Below are positions 16,201 to 22,213 of a stretch of DNA of 26,507 nucleotides, one piece after another (within the stretch, counting starts at the first letter, position 1; each line of letters begins with the position of its first letter). The stretch comes from Candidatus Woesearchaeota archaeon (GTDB lineage: Archaea; Nanobdellota; Nanobdellia; Woesearchaeales; UBA10200), in the NCBI GenBank assembly GCA_016180275.1, contig JACPBN010000073.1:1-26507 (forward strand). The letters are read 5' to 3'. The notes beneath the pieces are model-generated. The model saw nothing but the letters and a program-made list of their open reading frames with translations, was not told the origin of the DNA and ran no database searches. Both the position numbers and the translations under genes were made by a program.

Positions 16201-17789
16201 TCCTTGTTAAATTCCACTCCTAAGTTAAGGGCTTTAGAGATCTGGTTGACTATGCTGATATAATGGAATGGGATGTAATAGAGAAGTTGTTTTGGCCTTT
16301 GCTTTTTTTGCCCGCCGAATACTTTATTGACGAAGTTTATAAATTTTTTCCCCCATACATCTGCAGCTGCGAGCAAGGCATAAACAACATATCCAACAAC
16401 AGCTCCAATAACTGCACCTACTAAAGTGCCTGCTACAGGGATTATACTGCCTATTGCAGCGCCTATTATTAGTCCTGATTCAGCACCCTCTAGACCAGAT
16501 GTAAAAATTGCACTTGAATGTATATTTCTTGAAGCTGCTGTTGGAGATCCTGGGCTAGAACCTCTTTGGTTATAGCTAGGAGGTGAGGAGGACAGATAAG
16601 ATACAACGTAATAGCCGCCTGATGCCAATAATATTGAACCACCTAGATTTCTATAGCCTGCTATAGCATCTATCTCCTCTTTTGGAAGGGTGTGATCTAA
16701 TCTTTCTGCATTAAGGACCCATAGCTGAGAATAAAATGATAGATCTATCTCATTTAATTTATTAGGACTAGGAGAAGTTAATCTATCAAATAATAATATA
16801 TTATAGCCATGATCACTCAAAAATTTTTGTAATAAAAGAAACTCCAAGTTTCCAAACCCATCTTCTTGTACTGGCAGATAAAGAAGTATTGTATTTTTTA
16901 CTGGTACCTTAGTTCCCGTAGCTGTATCTGTAATTTGCCTATAAACACTATACCTAAACTCCTCCTCATTATAACCAGAGCTGGTGCTTGCTTCCCCGCA
17001 TGTAATCCATTTCTGAGCATCTGTTTCTTGCTTGGCCAAAACTTCAAAATCTCCGCAAGAGCTATAAACTATGCTGTTAAGCTCATCATCTGCATTATAC
17101 CATTTCCAGCTTCCTTCTTTAGAATTAGGGAGGGGATTGTCCTCATGATTTAGGCAGACTGTATCTGGTTTAGGCAAAACTCCACAGTCATTTTGTCCAT
17201 TTTTCTTTACAACGTCATCACCGCAGCATTTATTGCCGGCTGTTGCTTGCTCATACCAATTAATTTCTGGCTCATTATCGCCCATTTTCTTGATGCACTG
17301 ATCTTTATTAGCATCCCAGTTTACTGAATGCGCAGGCAATAATGCGCTTGTTTCTATATGGTCTTTACCTGTTAAATCTTTTTTTGTAATATCATACTCA
17401 TATTTTATTTTAGCTAAATATGTGCCTTCTTCAGAAACCCCCTGCTCACTGGTTTGTGTAGTTGTCAGGTCACAGTTGTTTTGAGCAGCATCAGAAGGAT
17501 TTATGCAGCATCCGGACTCATCTTTTTTAAACAATCCTTTACAATCATTTAAAACATCTTTAGACTTGCCAGGAACTAATTTAATATCATCCTCAGACAG
17601 AGTTTCTGGCACAACATCACTTGTTAATAAATTAGTATTTGGCGGATAAATTTCAATATCTGTAACTTTTGCTGTTTTAGGAGTTTGCCCTGGCTCTTCA
17701 GCAAATACTATGGCGCTTTCCAATATAGGCAGCATAACTACTAGAAAAATCAGATAACTAGCTGTAAGACACTTGTTACGCGTATCCAT
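10260..17789 (-). CDS. 2509-aa giant surface protein: split GATase-like domain, dockerin-like and TSP3-like modules, Cys-rich repeats
   Basis: The ATG is preceded by AGAGAGGAAAAAAGAGG. Residues 1-31 form a signal peptide. Residues about 298-400 (NTILLYLPVQEDGFGN...LGGSILLASGGYY) and 501-640 (HPIW..., GKVLF..., FILNAANWLEDR) look like the two halves of a GATase-like domain. They are separated by a Ser/Pro/Gly linker and a glycine-zipper hydrophobic stretch at 435-476. Jelly-roll-like and Cys-rich regions follow. A dockerin-like pair of calcium loops starts near 1709 (GDANDDGIVNLVD, then ADLDQNNKLEFGD). Thrombospondin-type-3-like acidic repeats run from about 1800 to 1925 (DADNDGYIDLENIDNC, DNDKDGDGIEN). 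About six Cys-rich repeats of the form CGNG...EECDG...L.C...C.YD.SGC fill 2140-2509 and resemble DUF4215/Myxococcus Cys-rich repeats. It is probably an extracellular, Ca2+-dependent, disulfide-bonded protein. Its role is unknown. Confidence 0.88.
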   Translation of the reverse strand: MDTRNKCLTASYLIFLVVMLPILESAIVFAEEPGQTPKTAKVTDIEIYPPNTNLLTSDVVPETLSEDDIKLVPGKSKDVLNDCKGLFKKDESGCCINPSDAAQNNCDLTTTQTSEQGVSEEGTYLAKIKYEYDITKKDLTGKDHIETSALLPAHSVNWDANKDQCIKKMGDNEPEINWYEQATAGNKCCGDDVVKKNGQNDCGVLPKPDTVCLNHEDNPLPNSKEGSWKWYNADDELNSIVYSSCGDFEVLAKQETDAQKWITCGEASTSSGYNEEEFRYSVYRQITDTATGTKVPVKNTILLYLPVQEDGFGNLEFLLLQKFLSDHGYNILLFDRLTSPSPNKLNEIDLSFYSQLWVLNAERLDHTLPKEEIDAIAGYRNLGGSILLASGGYYVVSYLSSSPPSYNQRGSSPGSPTAASRNIHSSAIFTSGLEGAESGLIIGAAIGSIIPVAGTLVGAVIGAVVGYVVYALLAAADVWGKKFINFVNKVFGGQKKQRPKQLLYYIPFHYISIVNQISKALNLGVEFNKENVMLGNNEKTAPSSFGDVIDHPIWTNGNAIYMNSQAASLKKLDEDDFKVQIIGQQDIKEGTAVNFLAVREDEFGKVLFDTDLVKYMFAIGNEDTVGDTDTFILNAANWLEDRSRGPFSINSSYPLITLNAPDKKFTAPTTGEYVLESNNPNVEIKFKTPTEEKSSVTSADGPVDIIAKLKPIAAGSEFNGEKFTTPIIDIQPVDTEDPETAPIHQVLCRGNNGQGSIVECCGARNSPCFTTADNSKLNQKRFGESVSLYIKNPEFNLYDPNNKANVFYWHNSSLPVKEIYEKLKGKRKVSSKITVETLPTGGSGEYVANNVILMNYSGGKVNDYPGIYIYSDLFSVPGNINSLTDFSFYYKTVMPKKFSSRVKAQIFWYANADNAAVDITHPPAIPLTNLVEITDNVNWTKYVGKITKTAGYARIVLFVEEYNTGGTGTAFFDKFALGEPYYCVPGPNDDTLWQNDLDSTNRQACENAGDKEFGYGFKWTGKKCCGDKANEFYNDLVGKEAGCWNNIKVANGSLVANDARVLNYNGKFYSCNVKEGDELFDILNTNNPTGTEKLIQETVTPPAPPDNVGNCKTFNSVNNLGSAQGYYCSPNGANGQSAWKNDAVKDMDVPESVRIPYNRTKLSSAAQGMFALVRNECCPPASCWNGTDCMHDQTAMPWEGPTSNYRCVEDETGSVDWRVPVKKLAWDGVQEGYCPTDSGCLVPDQNTVPSPRRLKCIKSGEYTENHYCDGGKWSTRTRLVAQALLNYTLDNSPDEFTLYCDEFENVISDADSNPEFIGDATVRDFFLNAGADHACTLKTKDKILFGTAADVQIDTLLFTLNPLIPSTIAGRYRFISLFSSSPDLCKDAILNDGKFTNCGTSNLWINNKTMLVIYSKDDISNFRQTPIGLKILEFLINPLQATINFIRNIIKPKVLAANINLDIVKEPKDFTRFYFAKRRADNKDLIVRGVIESQANKDTLVLEYEGFKTDLCQRAVEAYDDKKINKITVNDPLAITDDIQCYPVVNDTNLIYRVIMQKDSAEGIKKEFWQDLTSKLRLENYAPVTDTGTDPIAEILLPAGTYKVSELEQPGANSGLRLTAEDNDEVVSYYWNPNTLTGYAGKFGNADDIRFNKTFSLSTLYGEARKVSGAYNVSLIVIGKDGRFSFNSTQILFESILGDGVRPGCMKRLGDANDDGIVNLVDYPLLREIAHNCIASYNPVIVSGAQIGGTSYDNMDQTCVCADLDQNNKLEFGDKRKPYTVDAASDSSKQDDTEFVEVCGKQECDADNDGYIDLENIDNCVGIYNPKQEDSDRERDVLPGADTIVLSSVSFPTEIRLLKIERSIGDACDKCTDPDKDGYGNHGFDISGCELSQTAYDNCHEDNNPDQKDFDKDGIGDLCDNDKDGDGIENIKDATLVYGDCSLENSGNCNVLEEFNPESGCCEARNLFKQANAEIKNSCLPTEIAVLCLSSESNAHGATVLSTPANTCPAGYKPICYPKAPGTGLTSNVCGIQNSIVAFKLSAITNAHAANELYTGSGYDTKICVRSEYGQMTCTYAERCLTNEFCLVTLSPDNNNLHLAACDSSEDSKAYSQKVCCSLGNQMRKTCLTRADQSAPCTRVCGDGIRQEPNEEGINEICDGKDLGGKTLCSQLDTSYVSGQLKCTSSCGYDTSGCVTQEQLERLQELPTSPKCGNNKAEREYNEECDGRNLLKERCTELLNSKGRSVYTGGKLKCQGKEDPNPCKYDVSGCYGNCGNGRIDDTEQCDPSLDTNFDYTCYQKTVPPKRSWGFIRRCSAVCEYDMSGCKPIIGEKDTNRKCVVNGKLEWWNGEECDGILLGNTGCQEQGYGAGSLGCNGNCQYDFSRCGAPLGNTCGNGIVEPHEYCDKGTGSGPVFRNSILGVPETCVQYDYGTGSLRCNDDCTINLDGCDDSSLLCGNAVINPAEDCDPNANPKFRPGALCSTLGLGFTSTDPAKLGCTDRCEFDPTRCT

Positions 17790-17831
17790 CCTCTTTTTTC
17801 CTCTCTGAATTGTTAATAAATAAAAATAGTA

Positions 17832-17842
17832 TTTAAAAGCTT
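17832..17842 (-). promoter_or_regulatory. TATA-like promoter of the giant surface gene
   Basis: The minus strand reads AGCTTTTAAATAC about 45 nt before the ATG at 17789. This leaves a leader of about 20 nt that carries the AGAGAGG ribosome-binding site. It lies just outside the palindromic element starting at 17871. Confidence 0.35.
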
Positions 17843-17870
17843 CTATTTTTACATAGTATAAGCAATAAGT

Positions 17871-18110
17871 ATGTATTAGGCTAACTTTAAAAAAGCCAGA
17901 GCAGTTGCTGACGTCGGCAATTTTGCAAACACAATAAACATAACCTGCCAGAATTTGCCGGAGATTGCAAGAGAGGCAAATTCAATTGCAGAATCTTGCA
18001 AGTGTTTGCCGGCGACGGTCGAAAGGCGGAAATTTGTATACGCAGTGTATAAATTTCCGACTTGAGACTAAGCAACTGCTCTGGCTTTTATCGTCTAGAG
18101 CCTAATACAT
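17871..18110 (+). repeat. 240-bp nested palindromic element C between two divergent surface genes
   Basis: The outer arms ATGTATTAGGCT (17871-17882) and its complement (18099-18110) match perfectly over 12 bp. After an 8-9 nt unmatched spacer, AAAAGCCAGAGCAGTTGCT (17891-17909) pairs perfectly with 18071-18089. Further inside, GCAAACAC (17925-17932) pairs with 18002-18009 and GTCG with CGAC. An unpaired AATTTT (17919-17924) sits on the left arm only. The interior holds more pairings (GAATTTGCC/GGCAAATTC and TTGCAAGA/TCTTGCAA). No exact flanking duplication is visible. It occupies most of the 344-bp gap 17790-18133. Candidate roles are an old mobile element, a structured RNA, or a two-way regulatory block. 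Confidence 0.6.
18027..18059 (+). repeat. Near-perfect hairpin within element C
   Basis: CGGAAATTT (18027-18035) pairs with AAATTTCCG (18051-18059). The stem continues inward through TATAC/GTGTA with wobble pairs to a GCA loop, giving about 15 bp. It lies only in the right arm of element C, so it looks like an added or specialised module. It also contains a TATAAA that could serve as a promoter for the gene at 18134. Confidence 0.55.
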
Positions 18111-18133
18111 TATTATTTAAAAAAGAGGGAAAT

Positions 18134-18928
18134 ATGAAAAAATTTTATATTGGCATAATTATTGTATTGCTGATAGTTGGCATATCTGCTGCTGTGTTCT
18201 TTTTAGCACAAAAGCCGAAAGAACTCCCCCTTGACCAGCATCCTTCTGGAATGATAAGAAATTGCTTAAATGTCAAGCAGGAAGCGCAAAATATCTGTTT
18301 TGATAATGCGTTCATGGATTATGCAGTTAACGGCATTCATCCGGAATACTGCGATAAAGTTAAAGACAAAGAGCTTAGAGAAGAGTGCAAAGACGCTATG
18401 CTGCTGCAAAAAGCTCTGGACGGAGATAATATTGCATTGTGCAAAACTGCATTTAACATAACTGTTTGTGAAACATTATTCTATTTTGAGAAAGGTATGC
18501 GTACTCTGGACCCTGATGTATGCAATAATATACCGGTAGAAGAGCATAAAATTCTCTGTATTGATCAAGCTTCAGTTTATAAAGCAATATTTAGTAACCA
18601 AGAATTTAAATGTGAAAACTTTACGGACGAAGAAACTAAGCTTACTTGCCTGACAAATGAGGTATTTACATTAGTAAGGGAACAGAATAATGTAACTGTC
18701 TGCGAACAGATAAAAGAGCTGACATATAGGGGGATGTGCAGACAGGGATATTACACGGATAAAGCTGTCAGAAGCAATGACCTGTCTTATTGCAATAATT
18801 TAGAAACTCCGCAAGTCTGCATTGATGGCTATTACTTTGGCAAAGCTCAATTGGAAAACAACCTGAATCTTTGCGAAAATATAGCAGATAACTTAACAAA
18901 AAATGATTGTTATGGGAGAATAGTTTAA
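18134..18928 (+). CDS. 264-aa membrane-anchored protein with eight Cys-pair helical repeats
   Basis: ATG at 18134 follows AAGAGGGA, a clear ribosome-binding site; the longer frame back to 18062 runs through element C and is rejected. Residues about 4-28 (FYIGIIIVLLIVGISAAVFFL) are one membrane anchor. The remainder has 16 Cys in eight pairs. Units of roughly 28-33 residues follow the pattern C-x6-13-C, then an aromatic/Ala helix such as YFGKAQLENNLNLC. This suggests a disulfide-stapled helical solenoid resembling TPR or Sel1 repeats in outline. I cannot assign a named family. The gene diverges from the giant surface gene across element C, so a common control region is plausible. It is probably extracellular, perhaps a partner of the Cys-rich surface proteins. 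Confidence 0.78.
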   Translation: MKKFYIGIIIVLLIVGISAAVFFLAQKPKELPLDQHPSGMIRNCLNVKQEAQNICFDNAFMDYAVNGIHPEYCDKVKDKELREECKDAMLLQKALDGDNIALCKTAFNITVCETLFYFEKGMRTLDPDVCNNIPVEEHKILCIDQASVYKAIFSNQEFKCENFTDEETKLTCLTNEVFTLVREQNNVTVCEQIKELTYRGMCRQGYYTDKAVRSNDLSYCNNLETPQVCIDGYYFGKAQLENNLNLCENIADNLTKNDCYGRIV

Positions 18929-18948
18929 GGCTGAAGCATTAAAATAGG

Positions 18949-18972
18949 GCAAAAGATGCTGTCCACTTTTGC
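18949..18972. terminator. Possible bidirectional terminator hairpin
   Basis: GCAAAAG (18949-18955) and CTTTTGC (18966-18972) form a 7-bp stem with a 10-nt loop in the 52-bp gap between two convergent genes. The stem is weak and archaeal termination rarely needs a hairpin, so this is tentative. Confidence 0.25.
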
Positions 18973-18980
18973 AAAAAGGT

Positions 18981-19301
18981 TTAAATTCCGAGTTTTCTTC
19001 TTTCAGCTTCATAATACTTATGCTTGTCTAAAAATAAAGCTATAAAATATTCATTCTTCTTTTTAGTTAATATCACGCGAAAATTTGTATCTCTAAAGCG
19101 CAATATAAATCCTAATAATTCCTTAATCCTATCAGAACTGAGAGGGATTGCTTTGCCTTCTTTGCAATCTTTGACCCAGCTGATAATCTGTATTTGGCGA
19201 TTTTCTTTAAGCTCATCAAACACGTTGTTGAAATGGCCTTCAAAACTTATATCGCTGCCTAAGATTTCTGTTATTTTCTTTTTTGCTTCTTCATGCAACA
19301 A
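18981..19301 (-). CDS. 106-aa small protein, RelE/ParE-like toxin candidate
   Basis: The C-terminal half, FRVILTKKKNEYFIALFLDKHKYYEAERRKLGI (broken here as FRVILTKKKNEY and LFLDKHKYYEAERRKLGI), looks like the compact beta-sheet with trailing Lys/Tyr/Arg residues of RelE/ParE-fold or related toxin-like proteins. The N-terminal half is helical (EEAKKKITEILG and KIKELLGFILRF-like stretches). The start overlaps the end of the upstream nucleotidyltransferase gene by 11 nt, so the two are translationally coupled. The fold call is my pattern reading and is uncertain. It could equally be the stabilising partner of the nucleotidyltransferase. No independent promoter is visible. Confidence 0.5.
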   Translation of the reverse strand: MLHEEAKKKITEILGSDISFEGHFNNVFDELKENRQIQIISWVKDCKEGKAIPLSSDRIKELLGFILRFRDTNFRVILTKKKNEYFIALFLDKHKYYEAERRKLGI

Positions 19302-20163
19302 CTTCTATTGCCTCCTTGTAAGTTTGATTGTAGATTGCCCAATTTTCATATATTTTTTGCCCTTTTTCAGGGGAGCTGTTTTTTTGAATAAATTTAGTTA
19401 ATGTTTTTCTTAAAACTGCCCTATCAAAGGCATTAATGATTTTTGCGATCAAATATTTATTGATTACTAGTATGGGGTTTTTACTCTTTGCAATTTTATC
19501 TGTTATTATTTTGAGCTGCATTGAGTTAAGTATTACCCTATTTGAGGCATATTCAAGATTTATGACCAATTCCCTTAATTCTTGGAGATAAATGTCTTTT
19601 TGCATAATAAGCAAAACTACTGTTTCATATATATGTAAAATGTCGCTTATGTTAAAGTCGTCTTCAATTGCAGCATTTGATTTAAAATTCGAGATGCTTA
19701 TTGCATAAATTGACTGAAAAAACAATGTTTTCTCTATATTTTGCGGCAGATAATTGATATGCACTTTTCCTTCCCTATAGTCTTCTTTATTATATTTTGA
19801 GATGATAAAAATATCAATGTCATTGTATTTCTTACTGTAAAGAAAAGAGCCAGATATAAGGATTTTCATATTCTTGTGCTTTCTTGAGTACTTATTTAAT
19901 GTCCTTATTGCTTTATTTATTCTTATTTTATTAATGGGCCCATTGCGATTAATAGGCATATCAAGCCCAAGTAGCCCGATCATTCCGAATAATTTTTTTT
20001 TAATAAAATGAGTGTAATAATATCTCTCTGTCTCTGTCAGTCTTTTGCCGATTATGTTTTTTTTTAGGATATTAAAGTAGTTCTTTGTAAATATATATGG
20101 GACTAAATGATTCTTTGAATTTTCCAAATTTGTAAGGGTTAAGTAGTTTTCTAATTCTCTCAT
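19291..20163 (-). CDS. 290-aa nucleotidyltransferase-fold protein
   Basis: The motif ILISGSFLYSKKYNDIDIFI (about residues 101-120) is the G-S-x(9-10)-D-x-D signature of polymerase-beta-type nucleotidyltransferases. Residues 1-100 are basic and helical, and the region after about 165 is an all-helical tail. The protein is longer than minimal MNT enzymes and I do not recognise a specific subfamily. A TATA-like stretch at 20188-20197 lies only 25-34 nt before the ATG, so the mRNA is probably leaderless or nearly so. The small downstream gene overlaps it by 11 nt. The pair resembles a toxin-antitoxin module, unlike the separate HTH/nucleotidyltransferase pair at 6119-7428. Confidence 0.65.
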   Translation of the reverse strand: MRELENYLTLTNLENSKNHLVPYIFTKNYFNILKKNIIGKRLTETERYYYTHFIKKKLFGMIGLLGLDMPINRNGPINKIRINKAIRTLNKYSRKHKNMKILISGSFLYSKKYNDIDIFIISKYNKEDYREGKVHINYLPQNIEKTLFFQSIYAISISNFKSNAAIEDDFNISDILHIYETVVLLIMQKDIYLQELRELVINLEYASNRVILNSMQLKIITDKIAKSKNPILVINKYLIAKIINAFDRAVLRKTLTKFIQKNSSPEKGQKIYENWAIYNQTYKEAIEVVA

Positions 20164-20187
20164 TTAGTATATTATAATATACCTACC

Positions 20188-20197
20188 TATATTTAAA
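20188..20197 (-). promoter_or_regulatory. TATA-like promoter of the nucleotidyltransferase pair
   Basis: The minus strand reads CTTTAAATATAGG, placed 25-34 nt upstream of the ATG at 20163. That spacing predicts a leaderless transcript. Confidence 0.4.
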
Positions 20198-20249
20198 GTT
20201 TTTGGTGGTTTAAAGGCATTTTTAATGAAAGATGATTAAGAATGGCAAT

Positions 20250-20900
20250 TTAATTAGAATTAATATTAATTTTTAAGTGTGTGTGTATAAATGCGTTTTT
20301 CGCTTCTTTCGGATGCATTCCAAGCACAATAAGCAGCGCAATTAAGTCATGCCTGCTTCTTAAGCCATAAATATTCTGCGCAAATGAGCCTAGCTTAACT
20401 CCAAGCTTATATTTTCTTGCTAATTTGATGTTCTGTTTTACTCTGCCAATAAACTGTGCAAATTTCTTATTATCTAAAGTTATGATGTCTTTAAATGAGA
20501 GGATTAATTTTATATTACATTCATCCAGCATCTTGCATAATATCTGATTTAACCCGGAATTTCTGTTATGCATTGAATCTTTGCTGGAAACAGATTCTGC
20601 TCCATACACAAAATCAATTTTTCTATGAAATTTCTCTAAGTTGCTGCGTAAATCCTTGTTTGCCTTAAAGATTATAAAATCAAAGCCTTTTGCTTTTGAA
20701 ATTGTTTTCTCGTCGGATAAAGCAGCAGAATAGACTTTTAGGTTGTGCTTTAAACTAATTGAACTAATTTTCTTTTGGATACTATTGGCATTTAATTTAG
20801 TAGGTTCATAGCAAAAACAAACTGCTGAATAGCCAAAATTAGATGCAATACCTATAAGCTCTTCTTCATTATTTTGTGGAAAAACAAAGTCTATGTGCAT
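20250..20900 (-). CDS. rnp3: Ribonuclease P protein component 3 (p30/Rpp30 family)
   Basis: This subunit belongs to archaeal and eukaryotic RNase P, which cleaves the 5' leader of pre-tRNA. At 216 aa it has the usual length. The PHP-like barrel begins MHIDFVFPQNNEEELIGIA. The family signature is present near residue 112 as HNRNSGLNQILCKML. The later block ARKYKLGVKLGSFAQ...LRSRHDLIALLIVLGM is the typical C-terminal signature, ending in a conserved GM-x-x-x-E-A helix. A TATA box sits about 25-30 nt before the start, so translation is probably leaderless. It is followed on the same strand by the nucleotidyltransferase pair and preceded by the tRNA thiolase gene, so two tRNA-maturation genes are adjacent. 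Confidence 0.88.
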   Translation of the reverse strand: MHIDFVFPQNNEEELIGIASNFGYSAVCFCYEPTKLNANSIQKKISSISLKHNLKVYSAALSDEKTISKAKGFDFIIFKANKDLRSNLEKFHRKIDFVYGAESVSSKDSMHNRNSGLNQILCKMLDECNIKLILSFKDIITLDNKKFAQFIGRVKQNIKLARKYKLGVKLGSFAQNIYGLRSRHDLIALLIVLGMHPKEAKNAFIHTHLKININSN

Positions 20901-20920
20901 GCCTTAATAAATATGGCAGT

Positions 20921-20932
20921 CATATAATAAAT
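20921..20932 (-). promoter_or_regulatory. TATA-like promoter of the RNase P p30 gene
   Basis: The minus strand reads AATTTATTATATGAC, 21-32 nt upstream of the ATG at 20900, consistent with a leaderless transcript. Confidence 0.4.
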
Positions 20933-21008
20933 TATTCATTTTGTATAGTTACAAATAGAACAGTGATTTAGTTACAAACAAAACTATAATAATAAGATAG
21001 ATAAGGCA

Positions 21009-21959
21009 CTATACCTTAACTTTACTGATTATATTGCATGCCTGGCAGATTTGATTTTTAGTTGGCTCGCCGCAATTTTGGCATTCATTTATTTTTGTTC
21101 CTAAATCTGTCTTACTATGGTATTTTTGCAGATTAGGCAGTACAACATTAACAAAATTTCTCAAAATAGTTTCTTTTATTCCGGGCAAAGAGGAGCTTTC
21201 GATTGATTTTAATAATTGCCTAAGTGTATTTCTGTAAGCATCTGCTGAGCATGGGCATGCGTCATAATAAACCTTGAATTGCTTTAACTTAGAATATTTA
21301 GTAATCTCTGCAACTGTGCAAAAATACAAAGGCTTGACTCTTGGCACAAATAACTTATGCTTGACTATTCCGGAAGTTGGCCCTTGCCTTGCTGCAATAT
21401 TAAGATTATTTCTGAAGAAATTCATTAAAACTGCTTCGCTTTCATCATCTGCATTATGGCCTGTAACTGTTCTTGTTGCATTAAGCTGCCTTATGTATTT
21501 GTTAATAATGGCTCTTCTTATAACTCCGCAGATGGTGCAGGAATTTAAGTCAATGCCCTTTTCAGCAAGAACTTCTTGAATATAGCAGGTCCCAAATCCA
21601 AATGCATCTCTAAAACTGGCTTTATGCAGCTTTATGTTGTGCTTTTTGCAGAATAACTCAAGATTGATCGTGTTTTGGCAGCTATACTCTCCTAACCCAG
21701 TATCAATATTAATTGCTTCAATATTATAGCCGAGTTTCCACAATAAGTATAATGCAACTGTTGAATCTTTGCCGCCTGAAGCTGCAACTAATATTTTATC
21801 TTCTTTAGAAAAAAGGCGGTATTTTTCTATTGTTGAGCATACTTTTGCCTCAAAATACTCAATGAAAGTTACATCTTCTTTAGTTAGAGGTTTATCTAAT
21901 TCTTCAGTAATAAGTTCACATTTTTGTTGATTACTGCTAAAAACAGGCAATGCTTCCAT
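21009..21959 (-). CDS. tRNA 2-thiolation enzyme of the TtuA/Ncs6 (CTU1) family
   Basis: This 316-aa PP-loop ATPase adenylates tRNA and transfers sulfur to a uridine. The ATP pyrophosphatase loop is SGGKDS (61-66). The motif CTICG (C141, C144), together with ACPCSAD (C235, C237), supplies the cysteines used for the iron-sulfur cluster or catalysis in this family. GHNADDESE (167-175) is also conserved. A zinc-ribbon with four Cys (293, 296, 305, 308) closes the protein. The N-terminal CxxC...CxxC ribbon that usually precedes the PP-loop is absent: the first 50 residues hold only C14 and C41. Whether it modifies U54 (TtuA) or U34 (Ncs6) cannot be decided from the sequence alone. The start ATG lies 22-34 nt after a TATA box. 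Confidence 0.85.
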   Translation of the reverse strand: MEALPVFSSNQQKCELITEELDKPLTKEDVTFIEYFEAKVCSTIEKYRLFSKEDKILVAASGGKDSTVALYLLWKLGYNIEAINIDTGLGEYSCQNTINLELFCKKHNIKLHKASFRDAFGFGTCYIQEVLAEKGIDLNSCTICGVIRRAIINKYIRQLNATRTVTGHNADDESEAVLMNFFRNNLNIAARQGPTSGIVKHKLFVPRVKPLYFCTVAEITKYSKLKQFKVYYDACPCSADAYRNTLRQLLKSIESSSLPGIKETILRNFVNVVLPNLQKYHSKTDLGTKINECQNCGEPTKNQICQACNIISKVKV

Positions 21960-21980
21960 TTTAGTATTAAAGTATAGGCA

Positions 21981-21993
21981 TATTTTTAAATAT
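21981..21993 (-). promoter_or_regulatory. TATA-like promoter of the tRNA thiolase gene
   Basis: The minus strand reads ATATTTAAAAATA, close enough to the ATG at 21959 to predict a very short leader. The rest of the gap 21960-22213 (254 bp) holds no ORF or repeat that I can support. Confidence 0.4.
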
Positions 21994-22149
21994 TGCTTTT
22001 AATTATTTCTAACTGGAAATAGTGATGGCACTATAAATATCGAATAATTACAGATATATTTTTCTATAGGTATAATAAAATACTGCTGATTTTCTTACAT
22101 ATACAGAAACTTTCTGCGCTAAATACAGATGCAAGATACAAGAGTTAAT

Positions 22150-22160
22150 TTTAAATAGTC
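22150..22160 (+). promoter_or_regulatory. TATA-like promoter of the coiled-TM/VanZ operon
   Basis: The sequence ATTTTAAATAG lies about 55-60 nt before the TTG start at 22214. It predicts a leader of about 30 nt that includes the AAAGAGGGG ribosome-binding site. Confidence 0.35.
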
Positions 22161-22213
22161 ATATTCTTTCTTACCATTACAATTCCTACATATCTGGTAA
22201 AAGAGGGGTTTGT

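Noticed and set aside
17887..18075. 62-aa minus-strand ORF in element C
   Set aside because: It lies wholly within the nested palindrome, and its composition follows the hairpin repeats.
17871..18110. CRISPR array or repeat-spacer structure
   Set aside because: The repeated blocks here are inverted, not evenly spaced direct repeats. No array of identical repeats exists anywhere in the window.
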